From NCBI GenBank assembly GCA_007570785.1, contig ML661885.1, forward strand, positions 18,088,000 to 18,151,999: a DNA stretch of 64,000 nucleotides. The letters are read 5' to 3'. A model generated the notes under the pieces. The model searched no databases, was not told the origin of the DNA, and was given only the letters and a program-made list of their open reading frames with translations. Shown piece by piece: positions 1 to 11,341 of the stretch. Position numbers and translations under genes: made by a program. The DNA comes from Antilocapra americana (taxonomy: Eukaryota; Chordata; Mammalia; Artiodactyla; Antilocapridae). The first letter of the stretch is position 1, and every line of letters starts with the position of its first letter.

Positions 1-207
1 GAAGTGGTCAAACAAGAGATAGCAAGAGTGAACATCAACATTTTAGGAATCAGCGAACTAAAATGGACTGGAATGGGTGAATTTAACTCAGATGACCATT
101 ATATCTACTGCTGTGGGCAAGAATCCCTTAGAAGAAATGGAATAGCTATCATAGTCAACAAAAGAGTCTGAAATGCAGTACTTTGATGGAATCTCAAAAA
201 CAACAGA

Positions 208-399
208 ATGATCTCTGTTCATCTCCAAGGCAAACTATTCAATATAATGGTAATCCAAGTATATGCCCCAACGAGTAGTGCTCAAGAAGCTGAAGTTGAA
301 CGGTTCTATGAAGACCTACAAGACCTTTTAGAACTAATACCACCCTCCCCCCCAAAAAAAGATGTCCTTTTCATTAAGGGGACTGGAATACAAATGTAG
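208..399 (+). pseudogene. BovB endonuclease fragment (APE-type), decayed
   Basis: A 63-codon open stretch from the BovB endonuclease. It includes the segment reading VIQVYAPTSSAQEAE followed by FYEDLQDLLEL, which recurs, diverged, in the antisense copy at 61424-61831. In the family this domain nicks target DNA to start target-primed reverse transcription. Here a run of C and A around 344-360 precedes a frame disruption, and the frame closes at 397. No product is expected. The start is arbitrary because the parent frame continues upstream with stops. Confidence 0.75.
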
Positions 400-870
400 G
401 AAATCAATAAACACCTGGAGTAACAGGCAAATTTGGCCTTGGAGTACAGAATGAAGCAGGGCAAAGGCTAATAGAGTTTTACCAAGAGAATGCACTGATC
501 ATAGCAAACATTATCCTCCAACAACACAAGAGAAGACTACACAGGGACATCAGATGATCAACACTGAAATCAGATTGATTATATTCTTTATAGCCAAAGA
601 TGGAAAAGCTCTATACAGTCGGCAAAAACATGACTGGGAGCTGACCGTGGCTCAGATCATGAACTCCTTATTGACAAATTCAGATTTATGTAGAAGAAAA
701 TAGGGGAAAACACTAGACCATCCAGGTATAACCTAAATCAAATCCCTTGCCATTATACAGTGGAAGTGAGAAATAGATGTAAGGGTCTAGATCTGATAAA
801 CAGAGTGCCTGATGATCTATGGACAGAGGTTCGTGACATTGTACAGGAGACAAGGATCAAGACCATCCCC

Positions 871-995
871 AAGGAAATGGCAACACATGCCAGTGTTCTT
901 GCCTGGAGAATCCCAGAGATGGGGGAGCCTGGTGGGCTGCTGTCTATGGGGTCACACAAGTCAGACACAACTAAAGCGACTTAGCAGCAGCAGCA
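871..995 (+). mobile_element. Bov-A-type SINE unit inserted in BovB
   Basis: Between two blocks that are contiguous in the other BovB copies (compare 23735-23770) lies about 125 bases carrying the SINE landmarks 'ggaaatggcaac', 'ttcttgcctggagaatccc' and a 'cagacacaactaaagcgac' tail ending in CAG repeats. It looks like the second monomer of Bov-A2. The host carries an A-rich run at the join, so exact ends and target duplication are uncertain. The insertion breaks the BovB frame. Confidence 0.75.
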
Positions 996-1555
996 AGAAA
1001 AAAAATGCAAGAAAGTGAAATGCCAGTCCGAGGAGGTCTTATAAAGAGCTGTCAAAAGAAGAGAAGCAAAAAGCAAAGGAGAAACGAAAAAAATATACCC
1101 ATTTGAATGCAGAGTTCCAAAGAATAGCAAGGAGAGATAAGAAAGCCTACCTTGGTGACTACTGCAAAGAAATAGAAATGAAAGCAATAGAATGAAAAGA
1201 CTAGAGATCTCTTAAAGAAAATTAGAGATACCAAGGGAACATTTCATGCCAAGAGGGGCTCAATAAAGGACAGAAATGGTAGGGACCTAACAGAAGCAGA
1301 AGATATTAAGAAGAGGTGGCAAGAATACACAGAAGAACTGTACAAAAAAGATCTTCATGGCTCAGATATTGACAATGATGTGATCACTCACACTCAACTA
1401 GAGCCAGACATTCTAGAATGTAAAGTCAAGTGGGCCTTAGGAAGCATCACGACAAACAAAGCTAGTGGAGGTAATCCTAAAAGATGATACTGTAAAAGTG
1501 CTGCACTCAGAACGCCAGTAAATTTAGAAAACTCAGCAGTGGCCACAAGACTGCT

Positions 1556-2506
1556 GTGGCCACAAGGTCAATTTTCATTCCAATCCCTAAGAAAGACAAT
1601 GACAAAGAATGCTCAAACTACCACACAATTGCACTCATCTCATATGCTAGAAAATTGATGCTCAAAATTCTCCAAGTCAGGCTTCAACAACACATGAACC
1701 ATGAACTTCCAGATGTTCAAGCTGGTTTTAGAAAAGGCAGAGGAACCAGAGATTAAATTGCCAACATCTGCTAGATCATCAAAAAAGCAAGAGAGTTCCA
1801 GAAAAACATTTATTTCTGCTTTATTGACTATGCCAAAGCCTTTGACTGTGTGGATCACAATAAACTGTGGAAAATTCTGAAAGAGATGGCAATACCAGAC
1901 CACTTGCCCTGCCTCTTGAGAAACCTGTATGCAGATCAGGAGGCAACAGTTAGAACTGGACATGGAACAACAGACTGGTTCCAAACAGGAAAAAGTGTAT
2001 GTCAAGGCTGTATATTGTCACTCTGCTTGTTTAACTTATATGCGGAGTACATAATGAGAAACACTGGGCTGGATGAAACACAAGTTGGAATCAAGATTGC
2101 AGGGAGAAATATCAATAACCTCAGATATGCAGATGACACCACCTTAATGGCAGAAAGTGAAGAAGAACTAAAGAATCTCTTGCTGAAAGTGAAAGAGGAG
2201 AGTGAAAAAGTTGGCTTAAAGCTCAACATTCAGAAAACTAAGACCATATCATCCAGTCCCCTCACTTCATGGCAAATAGATGCGGAAACAGTGGAAACAG
2301 TGGCAGACTTTATTTTTCTGGGCTCCAAAATCACTACAGATGGTGATTGCAGCCGTGAAACTGAAAGATGTTTACTCCTTGGAAGGAAAGTTATGAGCAA
2401 CCTCGACAGCATATTAAAAATCAGAGACATTGCTTTGCCGACAAAGATCCATCTAGTCCTCTGGTTTGTCCAGTGGTCATGTATGGATGTGAAAGTTGGA
2501 CTATAA
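1556..2506 (+). pseudogene. BovB reverse transcriptase pseudogene, two nonsense codons
   Basis: RT region in one frame: fingers with SNYHTIALISYARK and GFRKGRGTRD, motif A FIDYAKAFDCVDH at about 1820-1858 with the catalytic Asp present, motif B VCQGCILS, and the catalytic YADD box at 2126-2137. The frame is interrupted by TAA at 1754 (CAA in related copies) and TAG at 1772 (TGG in related copies), both single transitions. It is open from 1775 to 2506, where a small indel after the 'LDSILKIRD' segment shifts it out before the usual C-terminal 'WTIKKAE' motif. The active-site residues survive but the protein cannot be made whole. Product in living copies: RT for target-primed reverse transcription of BovB RNA. 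Confidence 0.88.
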
Positions 2507-2910
2507 AGAAAGCTGAGTGCTGAAGAATTTATACTCTTGAACTGTGGTATTGGACAAGACTCTCGAGAGTTCTTGGACAGCAAAGAGATCCAACTAGTCC
2601 ATCCTAAAGGAAATCAATCCTGAATATTCATTGGAATGACTGATGCTGAAGCCGAAACTCCAATATTTTGGTCAACTAATGGGAAGAACTGAATCATTGG
2701 AAAAGACCCTGATGCTGGGGATAATTGAAGGAAAAATTGAATTGGAGAAAGGGACGACAGAGGATAAGATGATTGGATGGCATCACTGACTCAATGCAAA
2801 TGAGTTTGGGTAAACTCTGGGGGTTGGTGATCGACCAGGAGGCCTGGAGTGCTGCAGTCCATGGGGTTGCAAAGAGTCAGACATGACTGAGTGACTGAAC
2901 TGAACTGAAG

Positions 2911-3299
2911 CTAACTGAGGGAGCACAGAGGTAGAGTCAAGGCTGACCCATGGTAAATTCAGGGAGCATTTACTTGGGATCTTTTTCTCTAATAAGGAAA
3001 AGGAGCTTTAGAATATAATTCCATAGGCATGCCTAGGGCACCTCCAATAAAATTAATGAGCTTTAGCAGCCGTTTTCCCCCCATCTAACATAACTGGGGT
3101 TTTCTCTGTCAGATTTGTTAACAATACAGTGGGCAATGCCACCACAAAGAGAATAAAAAATTGTTAGCATACCCACTCAATTTGGGGAAAATATTGATTA
3201 CTGATAATATCTCATCATTTAAGACTGTTTCAAAAAAATTTGAAAAATCATAAAAGATATTGTATAACAAGATTATGCATAATAAGGTGAGAGCACAAT
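2911..3299. other. AT-rich sequence, nothing recognised
   Basis: Unique-looking DNA between BovB and an A-rich block. No repeat landmark or plausible exon seen. Confidence 0.5.
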
Positions 3300-4059
3300 G
3301 CCTCAAAAATCAGAGGGAAAAACCTACTTTAAACATAAAATAAATGCTGCAGAATAAAGAAGGATATTTTAGAAAGTTTCTGCTTTGTCTTGCCATAAAA
3401 AGAGAAAGAAATGAACACCATGAAACAAGAGATGAAAGATGAGCGGATAAGACAACAGACTGAGATATAAAAAGGAATGAGCTGGAAGCCAGACAGCAGG
3501 GCAGAAGGAGCTGAATGAGATAAGGAGAAAATGAAAGAAACAAAAGATACAATAACTAATTTTAAAACTGCTTTGAAAGCAGTAAAGAATCCATACTGTA
3601 AAAATTGAATCAATGATGTGAAAGCTGAAATTTTGAACTGCATAAAGTTTCTGTTATTCAGCAACAATAAATTGCATTGAGACTAAGTTTTAAACATTAT
3701 AAATAAAAGATTAATAGCAGAATGTGACATATTTTTAAAAAATCTATTAAATAAATTTAAAATAACTATCTCGTTAAAAACAATAGAAAAGCCTGATATA
3801 GTTGAGAAGCTCTTAAATATAATGAAGAAAAAAATGAAAGTACATAAAATAAGCTAAATATGAGCAAAAAGAAATACACATTTAAGACCATAAGAAAGAA
3901 TGTCTAAGCAAACGATTTTGAAAATCTTACTGAAATACATAAGGTTCTAGGAAAAATAATTAATAAAAATTATTAAAAATAATTTAAACATTCAATGACT
4001 TAAAAAATTATGATCACAAAAGACACTTAATAGCCAATGTTTCAGATTTCCTATAAAGA
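3300..4059 (+). other. A-rich block, possibly upstream part of an old L1
   Basis: Strongly A-rich on the + strand with many short lysine/glutamate-like codon runs. It lies directly before clear L1 ORF2-like sequence. The placement and composition fit a decayed L1 of the same orientation, but I could not match any specific segment. Confidence 0.3.
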
Positions 4060-5075
4060 GTTTACAGATTCATTTGCTATTATAGTTTCTTTCAAATTTT
4101 TAAGAAACAAATAATGATCTCCTAGAAATAGTTTCAGGGCATAGCAAATGAAGGAAGTCACATTAATTTGTTTCTAGAAGATAACAAAAACCTTTGTCAA
4201 AAACTGGAAAAGAAACTTAAGATAGAACTTATTTTAAAATATTAATGAAATATTAGCAAAACAAATTCAGAATGCTATTAGTCAAGTAATAACAGCATAT
4301 CCACCTGGGGTCAATTCCAGTAAGATTATAAAAATTCAACATTAGAAAATCCATAAATATGGAGTTATATATGAGAAACAAAGTACCAAAATTTTGTAAT
4401 CATCACAGGAGTTGTTACCATCTGAGCCACCCTCAGGGAAACCCTGAAAAGACATTAGAAAATATTTAATAGTCATTTCCGAAATAGAGTTATTTCAGGT
4501 AACAGAAAAATAAGATTTTTTAATACAAAAATTATATAAATCCCTAAAAGGTGTAGTAGTATCTACAAGTATCAAGTAGTCTTGAAATTATCTACAGATT
4601 CAACTGAATCCCAACAGTTGTGTGTCTGTGTGTTGCAGAAATTGATAAGCTGATTCTAGGTGAACAAACAAGAAGAGAGCTAAGCCAATATGGAAGAACA
4701 AAGTTTGTGAGTTTTACACTAATGGATATCCAAGGCTGTATAAAGAAAAGTGAAAGTTTTAGTTGTTCAGTCATGTACAACTCTTTGCGACCCTATGGAC
4801 TGTAGCCCTGCCAGGCTCCACTGTCCATAGAATTCTCCAGACTAGAATGCTGAAGTGGATAGTCATTCCCTTTGCCAGGGGATCTTCCCAACCCAGGGAC
4901 TGAACCAGGGTCTCCCACACTGCAGGCAGATTCTTTACTGTCTAAGCCACCAGGGAAGACCAAGATTGTATAAACTTGAAGTAAAAAAGACAGTGTATTA
5001 TTTGCAATAACATAGACAAATAAATAAAAAAATAACTGATTATGGAGTCCAGAAATCGGGAGGAGAAGAGTGGTG
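4060..5075 (+). mobile_element. Old L1 ORF2 remnant (interrupted by SINE 4745-4960)
   Basis: Shows the L1 ORF2 order in degraded form: 'ttagcaaaacaaattcagaa' (4254 on), a 'caattccagtaagatta' stretch, then 'agaaattgataagctgattc' near 4637. After the SINE it resumes with 'aagacagtgtatta' and 'gagtccagaaat' near 5045-5058, which in L1 ORF2 follows the earlier motifs. Frames are destroyed. The two halves are collinear once the SINE is removed. Confidence 0.65.
4745..4960 (-). mobile_element. Bov-tA SINE, antisense, with target duplication
   Basis: Read on the minus strand it has the tRNA-like head near 4960, the 'ggaagatcccc' and 'tccatggacag'-type core and the BovB-like tail near 4760. Flanks 4731-4744 and 4961-4974 ('caag.ttgtataaa') match at 12-13 of 14 positions and are the target-site duplication. 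It sits inside the L1 remnant, so it is younger than it. Confidence 0.9.
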
Positions 5076-5430
5076 AAATCAAAAAGTAATTAGGAACCAA
5101 ATCTTCTGGGATATTGTGGGCATTGTAAGGCTTTGCCTTCACTCTGAATGAGATAGGAAGCCTGTGGAGTACTTTAAATATAGTGACAAAATCTTATTCA
5201 TATTTTAAAATTATCACTATCTCTGTAGAAAAAGACAAGTTTTAGACTCTATTTGTCATATTTTAATACCTTGAAACTGTGACTCCTTTGAAGTAACTGG
5301 GAGTACCTTGGATGTTTTTAAGTTAAAATAATAATTTAGCATATTCACATTCTTAATATCTTATAAAACAAATTTGAAAATATTTTTCCCCTTTGGGTAG
5401 GAGAAAAGTGTCATGGTTATTTAATGGCCG
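5076..5430. other. AT-rich sequence, nothing recognised
   Basis: No repeat family or coding signal seen apart from low-complexity A/T runs. Confidence 0.45.
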
Positions 5431-5442
5431 TATCTCTGAAGA

Positions 5443-5660
5443 CTCTTGGTTGGTTGGTTTAATCGCTAGGTCATGTCCGACTCTTGCAACCCCAAGGACT
5501 GTAGCCTGCCAGGCTCCTCTGCCCATGGGCTTCTCCAGGCAAGAATACTGGAGTGGGTTGACACTTTATTCTCCAAGGGATCTTCCCAACTCAGGAATCA
5601 AACTGGGGTGTCCTGTATTACAGGCAGATTCTTTACCAACTGAGCTCTGACGGAAGTCCA
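5443..5660 (-). mobile_element. Bov-tA SINE, antisense, with target duplication
   Basis: The landmarks 'tgtagcctgccaggctcctc', 'ggatcttcccaa' and 'caggcagattctttacc' read as an antisense Bov-tA. The perfect repeat 'atctctgaaga' at 5432-5442 and 5661-5671 is the target-site duplication. The tail near 5445 has TTGG repeats instead of the usual short CA/AC-rich end. Confidence 0.9.
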
Positions 5661-5736
5661 ATCTCTGAAGATACATAGCACTAAAACAAGGAAAATTTTA
5701 GTAACTAAAACTAGAAAAATATGTTTATTTAAAATG

Positions 5737-5910
5737 TGGCTCAGGAATCTTACTGCAATGCAGGAGACCTGGGTTTGATCTCTGGGTTGGGAAGATCCTC
5801 TGGAGAAGGGAAAGGCTACCCACCCCAGTATTCTGGCCAGGAGAATTCCATGGACTCTGTAGTCCATGGGATTGCAAAGAGTTGGATATGACTGAGTGAC
5901 TTTCACTTTC
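5737..5910 (+). mobile_element. Bov-tA SINE, sense
   Basis: Begins at 'tggctcaggaatctt', lacking the first bases of the tRNA head. It keeps 'gaagatcctctggagaag' and ends in 'gactttcactttc', a tail typical of the Bov-tA2 subtype. A short 'aaaatg' repeat (5731-5736, 5911-5916) may be the remaining target duplication. Confidence 0.85.
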
Positions 5911-5916
5911 AAAATG

Positions 5917-6542
5917 AATTTTGTCATGTGTTTAATTTAAATGTAAATAATTTAACAATAACTTTGTTTATATTTCAAAAGTTTAATGAAAAACCTCAAA
6001 AACACAGTAAAACTATTGAACAAGTGGAATTAAAATGTTACATGCTTCATATCTTCTAGAGTTTGGGGGGGCTTCTTGTATTTAATTAGCCACTTTAATT
6101 TTGTTTCACTTTATTTTCTTTTCATTCTATTTCTATGAGGCCCTTATACTTCAGGATATAATTTGAATATCTAAAGATGCTGAATAAAGCTAAAGAGTAA
6201 CTTTGTGGCCCATTTCATCTAGGCCATGCTGGGAAAATTACCAAAGTGAAGTATCTATTTCACAATTCCTATTTTTCTGAGGTACATAGAAATCTACCTC
6301 AGGCTTAAGCACTAAGCCTTAAAAGAATGAGACAACTAAAATCTGATATTACCATATGTGCCTATCAGTTTCCACAAGGGTTTGTATGGCAATCATTAAC
6401 TCACGGACATTTTGCAAATGGATAGTTTTAGTTTTTATTTATTAATAAATTTATTCATGACTTAATAATGCCCTATATGCTAAGACCCTGGACAAATGTA
6501 TCATCTTCTTAGAAGTCACATTCTCGAGGGATAATAAATTTG
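5917..6542. other. AT-rich sequence, nothing recognised
   Basis: No recognisable repeat or gene. Ends at the tail of the next BovB. Confidence 0.45.
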
Positions 6543-7818
6543 TTGCTCAGTTGCTAAGTTATCTCCTACTCTTTGCAACCCTATGGACTGTATGTAGCCT
6601 GCCAGTCTCCTCTGTCCTCCACTATCTCCAGGAGTTTGTTCAGATTCATGTCCATTGAGTTGGTTATGCTATCTAATCATCTCATCCTCTGCCACACCGT
6701 TCACATTTTACTTTCAATCTTTCCCAGCATCAGGGTCTTATCCAAGTAGATGTTTCTTCTCATCAGGTAGCCAAAGTATTGGAACTTTAGTTTCAAAAAC
6801 AATCCTCCCAGTGGATATTTAGAGGTGATTTCCTTTAGAATTGAATGACTTGCTCTCCTTGCAGTCCATGGGACTCTCAAGATTCTTCTCAGCACCACAA
6901 TTTTAAAGGACTAGGTTTGCAGAGTTCAGCCTTCTTTATGGTCCAACTCACATCTTTAAATGACTACTGGAAAAAGCATAGCTTCGACTAGATGGACCTT
7001 TGTTGGCAAAGTCATGTCTCTGCTTTTTTAATATGATATCTAGATTTGTTACAGCTTTTCTTCCAAGGAGCAGGTGTCTTTTAATTTCATGGCTGCAGTC
7101 ACCATCCACAGTGATTTTGGAACCAAAGAAAAGAAAATCTGTCACTACTTCCACTTTTTCCTCTTCTATTTGCCATGAAGTGATGGGACTGAATGCCATG
7201 ATCTTAGTTTTTTGAATGTTGAGTTTCAAGCCAACTTTTTCACTCTCCTCTTTCATCCTCATCAAGAGACTTTTTAGTTTCTCATCACTTTCTTACATTA
7301 GAGTATCATCTGCATGAAGGCATTTCTCCCAGCAATTTTGATTCCAGCTTGTGATTCATCCAGCTCAGCATTTCACATGATGCATTCTGCATATAAGTTA
7401 AATAAACAGGGTGACAATATTCAGTCTTGTCATGTGCCTTTCCCAATTTGGAACCAGTCCATAGCTCAAGTGGGCCTTAGGAAGTATTACTAAGAAGAAA
7501 GCTAGTGGAAGTGATGGAATTCCACCTGAGCTATTTCGAACCCTAAAAGATGAAGATGTTAAAGTGCTGTACTCATTATGCCAGCAAATTTGAAAAACTC
7601 AGCAGTGGCCACAGGACTGGAAAAAGTCAGTTTTCATTCCAATCCCAATAAGGAAAAGTATGTTCAAATTACTGCACAATTGTACTCATTTCTCATGCTA
7701 GCAAGGTAATGTTCAAAATCCTTCAAGCTAGGCTTCAACAGTATTTGTACTGAGAACTTCCAGATGTACAAACTGGATTTGGAAAAGACAGAGGAAACAG
7801 AGATCAAATTGATAGATA
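6543..7818 (-). mobile_element. BovB LINE, antisense, with inverted 5' segment
   Basis: 6543-7460 is antisense BovB: the 3' end at the left, then the C-terminal and RT region up to 'aaccagtccatagctc', equivalent to the block just after motif A in other copies. At about 7461 orientation flips. 7461-7818 reads sense from 'aagtgggccttaggaag' to 'gagatcaaattg', a more upstream part of the same element (compare 18532-18880). About 190 bases between the two segments are missing. The outer end of the flipped part is the internal position and the segments meet at their upstream ends, which is the arrangement expected of twin priming. Confidence 0.88.
6948..7265 (-). pseudogene. BovB RT C-terminal region fragment
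   Basis: A 105-codon open stretch on the minus strand containing KEESEKVGLKLNIQKTKIM, SPITSWQIEEE, VTDFLFFGSKI and RHLLLGRKAVTNLD. This is the region after the YADD box of the BovB RT. The active site itself falls outside, in sequence broken by frameshifts near 7270-7310. Upstream coding is absent because the 5' part of the element is inverted. Not functional. Confidence 0.8.
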
Positions 7819-8708
7819 ATGTGAATGAGTAACCCAGTAGATTTTCTAAAATAAGCTTTCTGGCATAGAGAAGAGGAATTGGAATTGTTCCTTAATCAGG
7901 GATGAGCTTAACATGTTCTGGAAGAGTGAAAAGCTTGATGACTTTAGGAACTTGTTACATCTGAGGAACAATGAAACCTTTTTATATATGTTGTATATAT
8001 ATGGATATAAGATATATATGTATATATATATATATATCTTATTGTTTCCATTTATCTGAAGAACTTTGACTAATATGGTACTTTTATATTAAGCCAAAAA
8101 GCTCAAGACAAAAAGATATCCAAACTGTAATGATTCTACAAACCTCTGAATACAATAAAAATACATATAAAAGTAGCCAGAAACAAAATAACTACAGATG
8201 AACAGTAATTAGTGTGATATCTGATTTCTCCAATGCAACAAGTAAATTGAAAATAAAATTTCCAAATAAAGAAATATAAATATAAATCAATAAAGTTTCT
8301 TGAAAGTCCTAAAGAAAATAGCAGTTAACACAAGACTGAATATTTCAAAATTATATTTTGATAAGAAAAGCCAATATCAGAGAAAAAAAATCCTGAATGA
8401 GTTCATTATCAACAGACTTTGACTCAGGGAGAATCTGAAGAATATACTTAAGAAAAATAGAGAACGGGGGCTGCCAAAAATTGTCATAAAGGGAAAAATT
8501 GCAACATGTTAGAAAAAATGGTTATGAAAGTGTAAACTTGTTAACAAGCACAAATATAGCTGACTTAACAGTGACAATGATACCTAATATGAAAGCTTAA
8601 AAATTTAAGAAAGAATAATTTTTGATAGCCTCAGCAAATGAGTCAGAAGAAGGTTGTTAATAGCAAAACTATTTTCTAGAATGAGAGTAAAGATGTTGAT
8701 GAGACTAC
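7819..8708. other. AT-rich spacer with TA repeat
   Basis: Mostly A-rich sequence that might be a very old L1 piece, but nothing specific is matched. Confidence 0.35.
7982..8038. repeat. Imperfect (TA)n microsatellite
   Basis: Runs of TA interrupted by 'gttg', 'gga' and 'gt'. Likely polymorphic only in the last 22-base uninterrupted part. Confidence 0.9.
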
Positions 8709-8756
8709 AGGAAGATCCCCTGGAAGAGGAAATGGCAATCCACTCCAGTTGCCTAC
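8709..8756 (+). mobile_element. Bov-tA SINE core fragment
   Basis: Only the middle segment is present, 'aggaagatcccctgg' to 'ccactccagtt'. Both the tRNA head and the BovB-like tail are missing, so this is a deletion remnant. Confidence 0.7.
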
Positions 8757-8762
8757 TGGAGT

Positions 8763-8940
8763 CTACAGCTGACCCTTGAACAATGTAGGAATACAGGTGG
8801 GCACACTGCACATGATCTAAAATCCACCTGTAGTATAGTCTGCCCCCATATTCTCTATCAGCAGTTCCACACTTGTGACTTCAATAAACTGCAGATCTTG
8901 TAGTAATTTATGACATATAAATCACAGAACACAGAAGACT
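8763..8940 (+). repeat. Possible old dispersed repeat, family not named
   Basis: Starts 'cagctgacccttgaacaatg', a phrase I associate with a common mammalian interspersed repeat, and includes 'cttcaataaactgcag'. I cannot assign the family with confidence. Confidence 0.35.
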
Positions 8941-8984
8941 TTTAGGGCACTGATAAAACTCTGTAGCATGTGATAGCTATAGAT

Positions 8985-9240
8985 ACATGTTATTATACCT
9001 TTGTCCAAACCAATGGAATTTAAAACACCTAGAGAGAACTCTTATTTAAACTATGGACTTTAGGTGACTAGGCTGTGTCAATGTAGGTGCGTCAGTTGTA
9101 ACAAATGCCCCACTTGGATGAAGAATATTGTACAATGTGGGGAGGTGGGACAGGAGATCAATAGGCAAGCCTTTGTACCTTCCCCTCAGTTTACCGTGAA
9201 CCCAGAAACTGCTCTAAAGTTTAAATAAAAACCAAATCAA
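8985..9240 (+). mobile_element. L1M-type 3' UTR remnant
   Basis: Contains 'ttaaactatggactttag', 'gttgtaacaaatg' and 'aaactgctctaaa', the characteristic order of the 3' untranslated region of old mammalian L1. It ends in an A-rich run near 9230. No coding sequence accompanies it. Confidence 0.7.
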
Positions 9241-9337
9241 CCCCCCTAAAAAATACTAAGAAATTAACCTTGCTATAATACTACTAACTCAACCATAACA
9301 ACAGCAGAGTTATGTACTTATATAGTACAATAAGAAC

Positions 9338-9541
9338 AGGCTTCCTGGATGGTTCAACAGCATAGAATTTTCCTGCAATTCAGGAGACACCAGTTCGATC
9401 CCTGGATCAGGAAGATATCTTGGAAAAGGAAATGGTAACCCACTCCAGTATTCCTGCCTGGAGAATCCGATGGACAGAGGAGCCTGGCGAGCTACAGTCC
9501 ACAGAGTCACTGAATCAGATATGACTGCGCATACATGCACG
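9338..9541 (+). mobile_element. Bov-tA SINE, sense, with 17-bp target duplication
   Basis: Full element from 'aggcttcctggatgg' to the 'gactgcgcatacatgcac' tail, with box-B-like 'agttcgatccc'. Flanks 9321-9337 and 9542-9558 are 17-bp repeats differing at one base, so both ends of the insertion are exact. Confidence 0.93.
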
Positions 9542-9714
9542 TATAATACAATAAGAACTACAAATAAATGCTACAAATATGTAGTTGAAAAAGATCCACA
9601 TGTAGGTGGGTCCAGATGAACCAAAACTATGTTGTTCATGAATCATATGTATATTGATTTAGACGTGTATACAAATGTTTCTAAGAAAAGAGACTATAGC
9701 ATGTACATTCCTAA

Positions 9715-9768
9715 ACACAGGGAAAAGAAAAAGAAGAAAGAAAGGAGAAAGGGAGAAAGAGAAAGCAC
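9715..9768 (+). repeat. Polypurine tract
   Basis: About 54 bases almost entirely A and G (aaag, aaagg, gaaag units). Low complexity. Confidence 0.7.
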
Positions 9769-9938
9769 AAAATAAAGAAATGGAAATCTAAACATAATAG
9801 TAGTTACAATCAACTAAAAAAGAACAAATTGTTTCATTTGAAAGATCAGAAAATAAATGAAAGCCAGTGATGCACTCTGTACAAAAAAATATGTCTTCAA
9901 AAATAAGTATCAGAAAAAATAAGATGAAAATTAAAATC

Positions 9939-9996
9939 TGATGGGGTTGCAAATAGTCAGACATGACTGAGTGACTGAGCTGAACCAAACTGAAGA
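9939..9996 (+). mobile_element. BovB 3' tail fragment
   Basis: Only the last ~58 bases: 'tgatggggttgcaaatagtc' through 'gagtgactgagctgaacc'. A heavily 5'-truncated BovB or an isolated Bov-A tail. Confidence 0.75.
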
Positions 9997-11341
9997 GTTA
10001 AGAAAATGAACAACACAGTAATTTGAATGAGAAGATTAATATAATGGATAATTAAATTATGATAAAGCAGCAACTGTAAAGATATAATGAGAACTCTAAA
10101 AGGTAGCCAAGGGCAGAAGAAGAATATGCAAGGAAGAGCTTGCTTGAAAGAGGAAAAGAGCACCCCGAGGCTGGATATCAGACCTCATCGAAGGTGTGCA
10201 TGCAGCCCATGGATTGTGCAGGATTTCCGGAGCCAGAATTGGATGGCCAGGGTGCAGAGTTTCCAGAATTTCTTTTTCACTTATTGTAAGCACTAGTGGA
10301 GCAGAAGGAGTTAGTTGCAGGGGATGCAATTATGACTGTGTCCATAGGTAGAGAGAGCAGATAGCATCCTTGCACCATGGAACTTACAATTTGAGGTTTG
10401 ACCCTCTTATAAGAGTAACAATGTAACACATGGACATAATGCTCTCTCCTTAAGTGAAGACAATATTTCAATTATCCCCTATCTTTTCTCTTATTGTTTA
10501 AACATTACAATTTTTACTTTCCACTGAATCAACTATCTCTCTTTAAACACCTCTGCTTCTCTTCTGTGAATCATCTCCGGGATCGTTCATGTATCTTCAG
10601 TGCACTGAATGTGACAGAACACTCAATTAAAAGAAAATCGGCATTCTTACCATGTCAATTCCTGAATGACTCATCCTTTAATGTATTTAAAAGTATGTTA
10701 GCTTCTGTCCAAGCAGTCAGTCATAAACCTACATTTGTTCTGGAGTTTGTGCTGTTTAATCTTACTCTATCCTATACATGTAATCTTAATTGGAGAATTC
10801 TTGTTTTCTCCACTAATCAAAATTCTAAGTAGAACAACTCTGAAGACACTTACTATGGGGGACAGACTTAAACTGGCACATATGCTAGCCTAAGGTGATT
10901 GACAGCTGTTGTCAGTTGCTTTAGCCTTCAAGCTATGCATATGAAACCAAGAATGGGAAATATTCAAAAGGAAGACTGGTTAATCAGAATGTCACATGGA
11001 AAAGAATTGGAAGCCTTCCTAAAATCAAATTCTATTACTTCTTTTATGTCTCTTTGTCTACATAACCTATTTGTGAGATTACAACACGTCTTTCAGAATT
11101 ATATGTTCTGTCTCAGACTCTTCTGTGATCACTACATTGTGTGCTAATCATTCTGTTATTTTCTGTCATCACACTGAAACTGCCCTCAATATAGTTTTGA
11201 GAATCAATTTTTCTTTCCTTTTAAAAGAATGGAAACAACATTCTGTTTCCTAATTCTTTCATGAACTAATAAAACAATGGGTTTTTATTATTTCCCATCT
11301 TTCAAATTATTTTTAGAGGAAACTGCTAATAAAAGCAATTT
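9997..11341. other. Unique DNA; slightly GC-richer part at 10100-10330
   Basis: No repeat recognised. Around 10100-10330 the sequence is noticeably less AT-rich with several CpGs. The 112-codon open stretch at 10494-10832 shows no domain and the surrounding composition is ordinary, so I do not call a gene. Confidence 0.4.

Larger units (their letters stand above)
1..2910 (+). mobile_element. BovB (RTE-type) LINE, near full length, enters from left edge
   Basis: Non-LTR retrotransposon of the RTE clade. In order it shows part of the apurinic-type endonuclease domain (about 1-700), a linker (about 700-1500), the reverse transcriptase (about 1500-2500) and the BovB 3' tail, ending at 2910 in repeated 'ctgaa' units. 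The 5' end lies outside the window. Reading is broken many times: a stop near 168, frameshifts in the endonuclease, a SINE-like block at 871-995, and nonsense codons in the RT. A short local duplication ('gtggccacaag' near 1538 and 1556) also disrupts the region before the RT. It resembles at least five other BovB stretches in the window, so family assignment is secure. An old, immobile copy. Confidence 0.93.

Noticed and set aside
1640..2005. Cysteine-rich minus-strand open frame resembling a small secreted protein
   Set aside because: Antisense shadow of the BovB RT; the same cysteine pattern appears antisense in the copies at 18874-19113 and 24401-24760.
10494..10832. 112-codon open frame on the + strand
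   Set aside because: No domain, signal peptide or codon pattern, no splice context, and AT-rich DNA gives such lengths by chance.
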